Shown one piece after another: positions 46,690 through 57,224 of a DNA stretch of 64,000 nucleotides. The stretch comes from Telopea speciosissima (Eukaryota; Streptophyta; Magnoliopsida; Proteales; Proteaceae). The position numbers were made by a program, and so were the translations under genes. The stretch's first letter is position 1, and every line of letters begins with the position of its first letter. A model generated the notes under the pieces. The model saw only the letters and a program-made list of their open reading frames with translations, was not told the DNA's origin and did not search any database. The stretch lies in the NCBI RefSeq assembly GCF_018873765.1, contig NC_057925.1, positions 49,798,010 to 49,862,009 on the forward strand, given 5' to 3'.

Positions 46690-46855
46690 CCGGCGAATTG
46701 GCTTCTTTGAAACAGTGAGTGATCGCTTCTCTGAAACAGTGAGTGATCCGCCATTGAATGGAATCCAAGAAATTCTTGAAACAGTGGCGTCTCTTATCTC
46801 TATATCTATTTAGGAAGAAAGTTCTCATTGGGGGAGTGTATCGCCAGATCAGGAT

Positions 46856-47006
46856 CATCTCCAGGGAGCCCAGCACCTAGGGTGCTGCCAGGGGGATCTA
46901 GCGGTCGAGTTGTGCCGCACACATCTCGGCACACACCTAGGGATTTGTGCAGCACAGCCCAATGGTTGGCAGCACCCTGGGCATGTTGGGCTCCTTGGAG
47001 ACGAGC
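46856..47006. repeat. Foldback element, family A
   Basis: CTCCAGGGAGCCCAGCACC and GGGTGCTGCCA on the left are mirrored by TGGCAGCACCC and GGGCTCCTTGGAG on the right, with GTGCCGCACACATC in the centre. Confidence 0.8.
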
Positions 47007-50000
47007 TAAATTCGTGTATCGCCCACGCTTAGACAAAGAAGGGTGGAAATGACTGTTTCATCCCATGAAAGGCGAAAATCCCAGCCCATGATGCCAATGT
47101 GTGTGCTCTCATTGGCCCCCACGTGCACACAGGGGCCACGCTCCTTCACAAAGAACACTGACTTGTCTATTTATATAATACAATCTCTCTCTCTTTCTCT
47201 CTCATGAAATGATCTTATTGCCCTTTAATGTATGATACTGTTAACTGCACCTCATTGGTGCATTCCTCTATGCTGCCTCCCACAAAACAAATAAGGGGGA
47301 GAGTCCCGTGCAGTCAACACGAGTTGATGTCTCTCGCCACACCAATTGGGGCATAGAAAATGGTTTCATTAAGAGAAACGTTCACATGAGAAGGGAGGTA
47401 AGAGAAAGAATGTCAAAGAGGAGAGAGGGTGTGGGAAATGATCCTCACACAAATGGCATAAATGGACCTTCATGCATATATGGCCACTTATAAGCATGAT
47501 CTAGATCTACCATGTGGTAGATTAAATCTGGCTTAAATTTACCAAAACAAAAAAAGTGGCTTAAATTTGGTAGATAGGTTACGCCTAGGTTTCTTATTCA
47601 AATGTCAAGTTTCAACTTTGTTAAGAGGTATATGATTGAATTTGGGTATGAAATTTTACATGTAATCTATCTTGACCATTTCCTATCTATCTAATGATTC
47701 GAAATTACAATATCATCTTATCATATGGAAAAATTAGGGATTTCTTTGAGATAAGTCTCTTTACATAATTACACGTGATCTGTTTTTTTTTTTGGTCTAT
47801 CCTAATCTAACCTACAAAGAGAAGGTTAAGACATGCAAATAGAAACCTACAACTACCAGTGGGAGGGGAGAGGGATTCGATTCCTCTCCTGTGAGCCCAG
47901 CATCTAGCGGGTGCCCAGTGAGGTATCCAATGGCTGGGCTGCTGGGCATGTGCAGGGATGTGTGCTGCTTGGTCTAGTCCACCATGATGGTGCTAACTGT
48001 ATCTTATCATGCCAATTCTAATTTCTTTACTAGACTTCATGTTGCTTAGGGTTTTATAGTTAGCTTGGCCGAGTAAGTAGTGGTGTTGAAGGTAGGAAGA
48101 ATAAATACACATATTGGGCTTTGCATCTGGATTCTTGGGTCGATAGATTTGGCTACAAAAATTGGTTTTGAGAAAGTAGTGATTCTTGATGATGAAAATA
48201 ACATTTTAAAGAACCTTAATGAAAATAATGACCCAAGAAAAATAAAAGAAATCAGGGCCAGAACAATATATCAAAGTCATTAATGTTATCGGTGAAACTT
48301 GATTTCAGTCCAGAAAGTGGTTCAGAGGATCTTCAGAGGACCATTTTGGCTTCGGAACGAGCTCGGATGGCCTACAAAGCGGATACATCACTATCAGAGG
48401 TTGTGAGTTGTGTAGATATTGTCGAGACTGTTTGAGTTTAAAATAATACCACAAGCATACGGGTCAATCGTAGCTACGAGTCGAACACGAGGAGGTCAAT
48501 CTTGAATAAATTTTCATTTTTAATTAAGGCGAAGTGTACAACTTACCAAATATGGAAATAACCTATATATGAAAACTACCAATTATGGAAACTAGCAAAT
48601 ATAGAAGCAACTAAATTACCAAAGATAACAAATTAAAAATAGAAACTAGGGCAACCACTAAGGGAATGGATGAATTAAAAGCAAGAAAATCACTTGGGAA
48701 TAGATTCCACCATGAGAATTAGGGCAGATCAATGACTAGTATATTAGGGCAAAGCATGCATGCGGCCTAGGTCTATAAGATATGCGGCATAGCTCATATA
48801 TAGCTAACAGATCATATGAAAATAGTGCTCATACAACATACAATGTAAATAAAAAAATACATGAACATAATGGTGTCACAATGGATATGGCTAACGAACA
48901 TGTATATAGTTCCCCTTGGAATGACATACAAGCTGTGGGCGGTCATCCATTGTAAGTCCAATATTGATCATGTTCATTAATCACATAAATAATGCTAGCC
49001 ATCAATTCTTCCTTCTCTCATGTTTTTTTACCCACTCCCAAGAGGAGAGGTTTAACTAGCCATGAAAGCAATGAAGAGGGAAGGAAGGATTGATGGAGAA
49101 AAAGACATAGAAATTACTAAAACTAAAATTTATAAGAAAAAGAACTTAGCTGATTCGAATAACTTCAATGAAGATGATTCTGTCACTTGAATCCCATCAC
49201 TTGAAGCCGCATCCAATATTGAAGAACAAATTACCAAAATATATAATGAAAATTACACATATGATCGAAGGGATGGGGAAATAAAAATTAACCTAACAAT
49301 GATTCTAAAAATTAAAATTACATATGATAACCTAAATACATAGGATCTTAAAAAAAAAAAAACTCAAAAGAAAAGGAAGATGAGAGAATCGGGAACGGGA
49401 AGAGAGAGTTATCTAAAACTGAAGAGAAAAAAAAAACGAAGTTAAAAGCTTGATGTTCATCACATGAAAGAAAACTAAGAACAAAGACCAAAAGAAGAGA
49501 TATAAAAACCCCAAAAACGCTCTTTGGAGAGGAAGGCGCTTGCTGTTCTTATATATGCCCATCGTGTTCTATGTGATGTTCTCTCCACCGTTCTTTTTTT
49601 ACAAAGGAATAAATTCCCAATTGGAAACAACCACTAAAACCGTGGTTGATTCCCTTCCAATTCGAACTCCCTAAAAATCCATGTGAGAATGAGAGAGAGA
49701 TATATATATATATTTTTCATCATAAATAACTTCACTATAAATCATTATTGGGTTATATCTTTCTATCCTGAGCTCAGATGGAACCAGCCCGAGAATTAAA
49801 TTTGCACCATTTTAAATTCCAAATAATATGAGCCCAATATCTAATATTTTTCAAAAGATTTTCAATTTACCAAAATTACCCTTATGCCCCTGTGCTTGAT
49901 TTTTCTCTCTTCTTCTTCTAAACTCGAATCGGCTCTAATCAAGTGACTTCCAATATTACGCATTGGAAAGCTAATCCGGCTGAATTTTTCAACCTTGTAA

Positions 50001-50523
50001 CTTGGCGTTTGGCGGCCCAATTAGACATGTATTCATCACTTTGACCAAAATGCCCCTAAACCTGAAAAATAACAAAAAGTACCCGAGTAGCTCTGTTCAA
50101 TGTGGTAAAATACATGCTTTATACCCTAAGATTTCACACATAAATATGCTCATCAGAGACCTTTAAAACGATATGTATTTCGACATATATTTAGTTTTGA
50201 TCCAACCCTGACTAGTTGGTCATTTTTGGGTTCTAAGGGTATTTCTATACTTTTCTAGGTTAGGGCTTCTCTATATATTGTTCTTTTCTATGGGAGGGTT
50301 GGAGTAGAGGGTTTGTAACATTTTCAGAGATAGTGAAACTTGTTCTGTTGCTCGACCGTGGATGTAGCTTCCCATCTTGAGGGTAAACCACGTAAATCCT
50401 TTGTGTTGTTTCTTCCTTATTTTGTTTTCTTCTACAAATTGTCACTTCTTGACGTTGTTTCTTAACAATTAGTTATTGAGTGTCTTTTCTATGGACTTTA
50501 ATCCTCTCCAATTCTCTAATGTG
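47007..50523. other. Intergenic, no gene recognised
   Basis: Mostly A/T-rich. 47878-47990 has weak family-A foldback similarity. 48085-48180 resembles 18810-18900 (TATTGGGCT, GGATTCTTGGGT, AATGGTTTTGAGAAAGT), an old dispersed repeat. 48430-50460 looks like decayed LTR-retrotransposon flank: GTGGATGTAGCTTCCCATC near 50355 matches the LTR-like repeats at 30.4 and 54.5 kb. A TA microsatellite lies at 49700-49712. Confidence 0.45.
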
Positions 50524-50608
50524 TGTAGTGCGGCAGTTCGGAGTGGAGATGTAAACATCTGGCAGCATGGTCTGATGTGACTATAAAGATCCTCTTGATC
50601 ACTGAAAT

Positions 50609-50749
50609 GGGATTCGGCTCCTCTCTTTGGAGGACATCACCCAATGAGTGCCACATGAGGCATCCGATGGCTGGACTGTGTCACACACATCTTGGCGTGT
50701 GTCCAATCAGCCCATTGGGCGATGCCCTCCAAGGAGAGGAGCCCAATCC
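50609..50749. repeat. Foldback element, distant family A
   Basis: GATTCGGCTCCTCTC and GAGGACATCACCC are mirrored by GGGCGATGCCCTCC and GAGAGGAGCCCAATC. A half copy of the 13.7-kb palindrome family (GGCAGTTCGGAGTGGAGATG) stands just before it. Confidence 0.75.
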
Positions 50750-51204
50750 ACCAAAATGAGCCAATATCTCCCAAAGATCTTGCCTTAGATGTATTCCTCA
50801 CTCAAAACGGTAAGCATCCCCATTTATCCTCTCAAAATCAAAAACAAAGATGAAAAAACCTTGAACTCGACTGGAAGGAAGAGGGGGTTGAAGATGACTC
50901 TCGAGTCTTGATCTCTAAAATGAGCCAATCTCTCCCAAAGATACTTGCCTTAGATTGATTCTCCTCTAAAATCATAAGAAACCTAATTTTCTCGCTGATA
51001 TTATCCTCCCAAATCGTGGCCAAATCAAGTCTAGCAAGAGTGCACGGACGAAGAACATGAAAAATCCGGGTTTTGAAACCCTTTTGAGCATATAACAAAA
51101 AAAAAAAAAAAAAAGAGAGTATAGGGGAGTGATAGTATAATTGCCCTAGTTTTGAACAGTGACTTCACTCTGGTCACAATTAGCCCCATTGCCAACATCA
51201 CTAA

Positions 51205-51211
51205 TATATAT
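51205..51211 (+). promoter_or_regulatory. Ancestral TATA box of P450 gene 2, now displaced
   Basis: CTAATATATATCATAA matches the TATA box of gene 1, but it stands 988 bp from the gene 2 ATG because of the insertion that starts at 51238. Confidence 0.6.
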
Positions 51212-51237
51212 CATAACACCATTGAAACAGAGCAGAG

Positions 51238-52174
51238 TGTTGGGAAAAGTGTAAAAATCCTTTCCCACCTGTGTGTAAAGAAAACTGGAGAAAATACGAC
51301 ATTACGTGAATAGTAACTATGAATAGTGTCACATGAATAGTGACACATAAATAGTAAATATGAATAGTGATCGTGTGTGGGACCCACGTTAACACAAAGT
51401 GAGAACGTACAAAAAGCGTGTAAAAATGATAAAAGCAAACAAACTCACAGCCACTAAGTGTTTACGTGGTTCGATAATGCCTACATCCGCGGGCATAATT
51501 GAGACTACTTCAATATGAGAGAACTGAGACAATAATCATATAAGTAATAACACTTGGATTTAAACCAAGCCCAACCATGTATTCAAAGCCGGATACCCCT
51601 TGTACACCCTCTTTCAACTCACACTCTCAAACTCCTGAAGAGATTGCACTAAACCCAATAACTCCAAAAAAACTCTCACCTTCACAGCTCTTGAACTTGT
51701 GTGTTCAATCTGTGAATAACCCTTGCCCTTAACCCTATTTATAGGATTTGGCAAGGAACAATATACCACGTTCTACACGATGTTGAACGGGTGTAGATAG
51801 AGGCAGGTAGGTGGGAGGTACCCCCTCTCCATTTTTCCTTCTTGCATTTAATGGCCGGATGGATTTTGGCCCGTTGCAAATGAATTTTTATCCTATGCAG
51901 TTATTGCATGGTGCAGTGCTGCATCGTGCGACGACTGCAGAGGTCATGTGCACCATATGGGGCCCGTTGTGTTATATGACCTCTACTACACCGTATGATG
52001 CAGTACTGTACCGTACAGTAACAGGAGAAGATAACGATTCATTGAAATTACTCCTCCCAATTCTTCTTCTTTTTATTTGTTTGTCTTTTGACTTTTTTAC
52101 ACATCACAACAACCCCCAATCCATTTGTCAAGTGCGGTGGCTGGCTGGCCCTCATAAAGGAGGAAGACCCAAGG
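51238..52174. mobile_element. 937-bp LTR-like insertion between promoter and P450 gene 2
   Basis: CAGAG stands at 51233-51237 and again at 52175-52179. In gene 1 the same place reads ACAGAG-CTGAG-CTGAGACAATC with no insert, so the event duplicated five bases, as LTR elements do. The insert begins TGTTGGGAAAAG; a matching CACAACA lies at 52105-52111, so 51238-52111 may be a single LTR and the last 63 bp internal sequence including a purine-like tract on the minus strand. It also holds ACGTGGTTCGATAATGCC with CATCCGCGG, seen inverted in plant copia LTRs. The class is not certain because the right end is not CA. Confidence 0.75.
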
Positions 52175-52198
52175 CAGAGCTGAGACAATCAATCTTTA

Positions 52199-53833
52199 AT
52201 GGCTTTACTTCCATTTTTAGTTCTGCTCTTCCTTCCTCTTCTCTCTCTCCTGCTTCTCAAAGGGAAAACCAAAACTGGGAAGCCACTCAAGCTTCCACCT
52301 TCCCCTCCTGGCTTTCCCATCATAGGCAATTTGCATCAAACTGGTGTCTTGCCTTACCGCACATTAGCAGAGCTCTCCCAGAAATATGGACAGGTCATGC
52401 TTGTTCGTCTAGGAATGGCTTCTGTGGTGTTTGTCTCAACCCCTGAAATGGCAAAAGAGGTCTTGAAGAACCAAGATGCCAACATGTGTAGCAGAGCTCC
52501 TCTGGCCGGCCCAAGAAAGATCTCTTATGATTTCAAAGATATTGCCTTCACTCCCTATGGAGAGTGGTGGAGGGAGATCCGCAAGATTTGTACTTTAGAA
52601 CTTCTTAGCCCCAAAGCCGTTCAATCCTATCTACATGTGAGGGAAGAAGAGATTGCTCGTATGATTGATTCCATTGCCAAAGCTTCTTCAGATCCTGTTG
52701 ACATCTCTGAGAAGATACTGTCCCTTACAGACAGCTTGATATGCAGGACTGCTTTTGGCAAGGTTTATAAAGGGAGAGGCTTTGATAATGGTAAATTATC
52801 TGAAGCAGTCCATGATGCAATGGCTTGCTTGAGTAATTTTTCTGGAGAGGATTTCTTCCCCTATTTTGGATGGATCATTGATACACTCACAGGACACACT
52901 GCAAGGGTTGATAAGGCTTTCCATAATTTGGATAACTTCTTTGAGAAAGCCATTGAGGATCACCTTGATCCCAATAGAGCAAAGCCAGAGCGCGAAGACA
53001 TCATCGACGTCTTGCTCCGATTGAAGAACGAGCAATCCAGTCGAATTCGCATCACCAAAGACCACATCAAAGGAGTTCTCAAGGTAAGCCTATCAACCCT
53101 TTAGTCTTATTTTCTAAAGTCTAACCTGGGTCAGGTCATTCATACGATTGAAGCCAATAAACCCAATTTGCTTGTTTTAATGGTTTTTTTTTTTTTTTTT
53201 TTTTTTTTTTTGGGTTCTTTTCAGGATGTATTCCTTGCTTCAGTAGACACAAGTTCTCTTAGCATGGTGTGGGCAATGACAGATCTTGCCAGGCACCCAA
53301 GTGTGATGAAGAAGGTGCAGGCCGAGATCAGAAATCATGTGGGTAAGAAGGGAAAGGTCCAAGAAAGTGATCTGGAAGAGCTTCATTTCTTCAAGGCAGC
53401 ATTGAAGGAGAGCTGGAGGTTACACCCACCTTCACCTCTGTTAATTGCTCGAGAAACCATGTGCGATTGCAAGTTAGATGGTTATGATATCCCCAACAAA
53501 ACAAGAATCCATGTTAACGTTTTTGCAGTCCACAGAGATTCTAGATACTGGAAGAACCCAGATGATTACATTCCAGAAAGATTCATCGAGAACCCTCTTG
53601 ATGTGAGAGGGCAAAGCTATGAGTTTTTGCCCTTCTCATCAGGGAGAAGGATTTGTCCTGGGATTAATATGGGAGTTGCAATTGTGGAGCTCACAGTGGC
53701 AAATCTTCTATATAGTTTTGATTGGCAACTTCCCAAAGGAATGAAAACTGAAGATATCAACATGGAGGAGTCATTTAATCTCACTCTCAACAAGAAGACA
53801 CCTCTCATACTGGTGCCTACTCCCTACGACTGA
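52199..53833 (+). CDS. Cytochrome P450, CYP71-like (gene 2)
   Basis: Paralogue of the gene at 22.6 kb, with the same architecture: exon 1 52199-53083 (295 codons), a 141-bp GT-AG intron with a T run of about 26 at 53187-53212, exon 2 53225-53833; 497 residues. Hydrophobic anchor near the N-terminus, hinge PPSPPGFP, C-helix WWREIRKIC, I-helix ASVDTS (300-305), ESWR (357-360), PERF (412-415), heme loop FSSGRRICPG with Cys439. It ends two residues earlier than gene 1 because a deleted base brings a stop. Differences cluster after the I-helix and in exon 2 (LARHPS, AVHRDSRYW), in areas that touch substrate in this family. The reading frame is intact, but its core promoter has been separated by a 937-bp insertion, so expression is in question. 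Confidence 0.95.
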
Positions 53834-54439
53834 GTTGAAATTGTCTACTTTGTTTTCTTCTTTGTCATTTAATCCCACTTTCAACTGAATCATATAAGGT
53901 AGCTTTGTTTGTTTGTATTGCAAATTCCAATAGGCTATAGTTCTACTCATTATGAGTATTTGAGATCAGTCTTGTATTGGCTGGTGTCTGGTCATTGTTT
54001 TAGTTTCATCTCTTTTTCCCCATTTATATATTTTTTGTCTGAATTATTCGTTTTCAATTAGAGGGATGAACTCCTGATGATTTGGGGCATAGTTTATTGG
54101 GAAAACACATTTCAATTGTCTTTTAATGGCTCAGTTGGAGAGGATTAATGTGAGAAAAAGCTGCAAATGCTACTCTGACTACTGCGGCAAGGAATGGGAG
54201 ACCAAATCAATTGAGAAGTGTATGAAGAAAAAGAATATTGTGATTGTTATGCGTGTGTCAAATTCTTGTACCTGTTTCGATTATTGGTCCGCTCCGACAT
54301 TTTTGGTGGTGACCCAAATGGGATTTTTTCTGAAGTCTGAAGGAGCATTACCGAGTTTTATTGTCTTGTTGTGTAAGCAAGAGTCAAAAGTGAGTTTTGG
54401 GGTTTTCGTGTTAGGATGTTGAGAAGAGAATTCTTCCTG

Positions 54440-54620
54440 CTGTGCCATTTGGGTGTACTTGAGAGATCTCCATTGTACTTTTCTTCTATTATATAATGAA
54501 TCATCTTCAGTTTCGCCCGTGGATGTAGCACACCACATTGGTGTGTGAACCACGTTAACTCTGTGTCATCCTTTCTCTGTTTTGTTTTTTCATTCATGTT
54601 TCTTTAGTGTTTATTTTAAC
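54440..54620 (+). repeat. LTR-like fragment (unit 2 copy)
   Basis: CGTGGATGTAGCACACC and GTGTGTGAACCACGTTAA; the paralogue of 30380-30560. Confidence 0.55.
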
Positions 54621-54969
54621 TGTGATCACATATGTTCTAAAACGTCACTTGATAGATGATTTGAGATGTTTAGCTCTGGGCAGAGAAGAATGTCATTCGT
54701 TCTGTATATAGTTATTTGAAGAAGGATTATAAACTGAAGGGAAGCCCTCTGAGAGCAATCCAATGAGATTGCCTTAAAACATAAATGGAGAGGGTATTTG
54801 CCCACGGCACCCATCTATGGAATGGTAATCTTCAAGGATCAATTTTAATTTTGAGACTCTCACATACCTCTCTTTCAGACAATAGAAATAAAATTTGCCC
54901 TGGTGGGCTCTCCAGCATGCTGAGATTCTTCAAGTATTTGATTCCCGATTGCTGTACTTCTTTGAATGG

Positions 54970-55860
54970 TGATCTTCATAGGTTTCCTTCGTTTCCTTCT
55001 TGTTCTCTTCAAGATCAAGAACTTGGGGCTCAATTACAGAAAATGTTGGAAGGAGAGCAGTTCTTTTGGGAACAAAATCAAGAACAAGAAGTGATGGTTC
55101 ATGAAATTCAAGAGAAACATGTAGAGAAGCAACAAGAGGAGAAAGAAGAGGAAGTGGAGGATGAGAAGGAGGGGGAAAGGGAAGGAGAAAGTGATGGGAA
55201 GAAGCACAATGGGGATGAAGGTAGAAGTAATAGAAATCTGGTATTTGAAAGGAAGAACATATTCTCAACCCCCCCCCCCCCCATATTATTATTGCAATTC
55301 TTGAGACCCTAGCTTCTCTCTCACGATCAATCTTCCTATTCAAGTTGTGTTCGTGTTCTCTGTGGGGTTCCATTTGTTCCCAAAGATTTTTGGTGTGGAG
55401 TTCTCCGTGGAGAAGCCTTTCAAGATATTTAGAGATTGTAGAAGATTGTTCGAGTTCGTAAAGCTTGTAACTAAATTCATACGAGAGCTTTCCGCTGTGT
55501 TTCCATCTCCATTCAGGTAACGCCCTAATGGGTGGTGATTCATTTACAGCTTCCTTGTCATCAGGGGAGGATTCATCCACCATAGTAGTTGAGGCTGAAG
55601 ATCCACCATTGTAGGCTCACACTCAAGATTATGATCATTTTGCTTGCCTTCCTGCTGTATCAAAGGTTAACATTCATTTTGTCATTTACTTCTGTCATAT
55701 TTTGGATTCTAATTAAAGAATAATTAGCCTAATATATAAGAATTTTTTTAATGTGCAAATGTTTTATCTTTATAAATAGAAGCAAATATACCTGGACGAT
55801 GAGAGGTTCATATTGAAGCTTTAGTTCAACAAGACAATGGGAGTAGTACGATGATAACTA
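54970..55860 (+). pseudogene. Broken bHLH transcription factor gene (unit 2)
   Basis: Matches the intact bHLH gene at 62.45 kb in pieces. 55105-55258 gives the acidic tract, then GESDGKKHN and RNLVFERK, the first part of the basic region. At 55259 the match stops at a foreign stretch that includes a C run (55270-55283) and ends near 55520. The match resumes with ASLSSGEDSSTIVV and DYDHFACLPAVSK (exon 2 tail, with a stop TAG near 55612), then, after an intron, YLDDERFILKL (about 55795-55825) from the C-terminal exon, ended by TAG. The helix-loop-helix core is missing, so no DNA-binding protein can be made. Confidence 0.85.
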
Positions 55861-56000
55861 GTTTGAGATGACTTTACAGAAATATAAACATATGTTTTTG
55901 CTAAGGTTACGAGAAACTTGGGTATGCTTACAACTCCAATACAAATGCATCTTTGAGCATTACAAATCATATGACGGAAGGGAAATAAAGGGTAGTAGTT

Positions 56001-56146
56001 TTCTGTTCGGAATTGTGGCCTACGCCAGCACTCCAATGAGTCTATCTCTCTCCTCAAAACAAGGGGGGCAGAGGTTTCTTTTCATATGGGGAGGGGAGAG
56101 ATAGACTCATCGGAGTGCTAGTGTAGGCCACTCCCGGACAAAGTTC
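56001..56146. repeat. Foldback element, family C
   Basis: CTGTTCGGAATTGTGGCCTA and CACTCCAATGAGTCTATCTC are mirrored by GAGATAGACTCATCGGAGTG and GTAGGCCACTCCCGGACA. A sister copy is at 56774-56907. Confidence 0.8.
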
Positions 56147-56393
56147 TTTTTTCCTAAGCTTAAAATTAGGGAAAAAGGTTCTCTAAGCTGCCAGTGGAGG
56201 GTTCCCTCTCTCTCTCTCTCTCTAATGTATGAAAACATTTCGCGGCATCTCATTGGTGCACTCTTCTATGTTGCTAGCTTGGTCAAATAATCTTCTCCCT
56301 TAAAGATGTAGGAGGCTGGAAAGACACACTGGTGCTTGTAATTAGGGACCACTGTGTAATGAAACTTTGGCCTATATGTTTTTTTTTGGGAGA

Positions 56394-56516
56394 ATGTTCT
56401 CTGTGCCACAGTGTAGCATGCGCCCAAGCACATGGGCAGCCTGTGCAGGGGCAGGGTAGTCATTGTGCCCAACCCCCATGTACCTCAGCGTAGGCTGCAC
56501 TGTGGCAAAGAGAACA
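56394..56516. repeat. Foldback element, family B
   Basis: GTTCTCTGTGCCACAG is mirrored by CTGTGGCAAAGAGAAC. It interrupts the duplicated GGCCTA(T/C)A...AAGTTGTTCATCAA block that is joined in unit 1 (33250-33270), so it arrived after the duplication. Confidence 0.8.
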
Positions 56517-56773
56517 GCACCCCTTTTTTTTTTTTTTTTTTAATGAGAACTTTGGTTATAAGTTGTTCATCAAGTAAATCGTACAAAAAGTGTAAGATTT
56601 CGATGACACATTAATGATTACTTATTGAAATGATTTTTGACTTCCTAAAGCCAGTGATTCCAACAATTACTAATTCTCATGGCCAAGGTCTAGAATTTTT
56701 CTGGCCAGGTTTTCATTGACATTTTAGTAATGTCTCATCTTATTTTGAGTTCAAATGATAATTAGGGAAGCAG

Positions 56774-56907
56774 CTTTCTGTACAAGAGTACTCCCATGTG
56801 GCTATCTCTCCTCCTTAAAACAAAGGGGTAGAGGTGTCTTTTCATATGGGGGAGGAGAGAGATAGACTCATGGGAGTGCTGGTGTTGGCCACACTTCTGG
56901 ACAGAGA
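56774..56907. repeat. Foldback element, family C
   Basis: TTTCTGTACAAGAGTACTCCC with GGCTATCTCTCCTCC is mirrored by GGAGGAGAGAGATAGACTC and GGGAGTGCTGG with TTCTGGACAGAG. Confidence 0.75.
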
Positions 56908-57224
56908 TCTTTATCCCTTAAATTAACCGAAAATTTGTTTTTCCACACCTATGCAAAGAACCATTTCTCATAACACTTGCCATTTGTTTAGCCATGTGAA
57001 CTGATGATTTGGTATTAAGGGGTTTTTTTTTTTTTTTTTTTGTTACAAGCTTGATAGATCACCTGTTAAATTTGATGATCTATCTTAATTAATTGATCTA
57101 AAAAAATAAATTTTCACCTTGATTTTTCTTAGTTTCTTGGTGAGCTCACCTCCTAAAATCTCTATTTTTTTTTTTTATATAAAAGACTTTAAAAATAGGG
57201 TTTTCTTCAAATGCCCCCCCCCCC

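Larger units (their letters stand above)
40801..46789 (-). mobile_element. 5'-truncated LINE interrupted by a gypsy element
   Basis: The outer parts (40801-41048 and 46690-46789) are one LINE tail on the minus strand. Right of the gypsy element the minus strand translates to SIQWRITHCFREA and THCFKEANSP; left of it, it resumes with DALAN and AAK. Joined in order these follow the RNase H consensus of plant LINEs. The 3' end ends in a T run at 40801-40806 (poly(A) on the minus strand). Identical 12-bp flanks TCTCTTATCTCT lie at 40789-40800 and 46790-46801. LINE DNA totals about 350 bp. A 24-bp in-frame tandem repeat lies at 46702-46749. Confidence 0.88.
51112..56640 (+). repeat. Segmental duplication unit 2 (P450 plus bHLH pseudogene)
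   Basis: Paralogous to 22450-33308, with the same order of promoter, P450, LTR-like fragment and bHLH remnants. It lacks the hAT-like, copia, family D and Mutator-type insertions of unit 1, but has its own 937-bp insertion between promoter and P450. Confidence 0.85.

Noticed and set aside
48080..48283. 67-codon open frame at 48.1 kb
   Set aside because: The segment resembles 18.81-18.90 kb at DNA level, so it is a dispersed repeat rather than a gene.
51811..52446. A 211-codon open frame overlapping the start of P450 gene 2
   Set aside because: It lies partly in the LTR-like insertion and then reads the P450 exon in the wrong frame; no domain is present.
53168..53224. Open frame that extends P450 exon 2 upstream through the T run
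   Set aside because: This is intron sequence: a good acceptor TTTTCAG at 53218-53224 and the alignment with gene 1 place the exon start at 53225.
54785..54969. The first part of the 175-codon open frame before the bHLH pseudogene
   Set aside because: No similarity to the bHLH N-terminus of the intact gene; the matching part begins only near 54970-55100.
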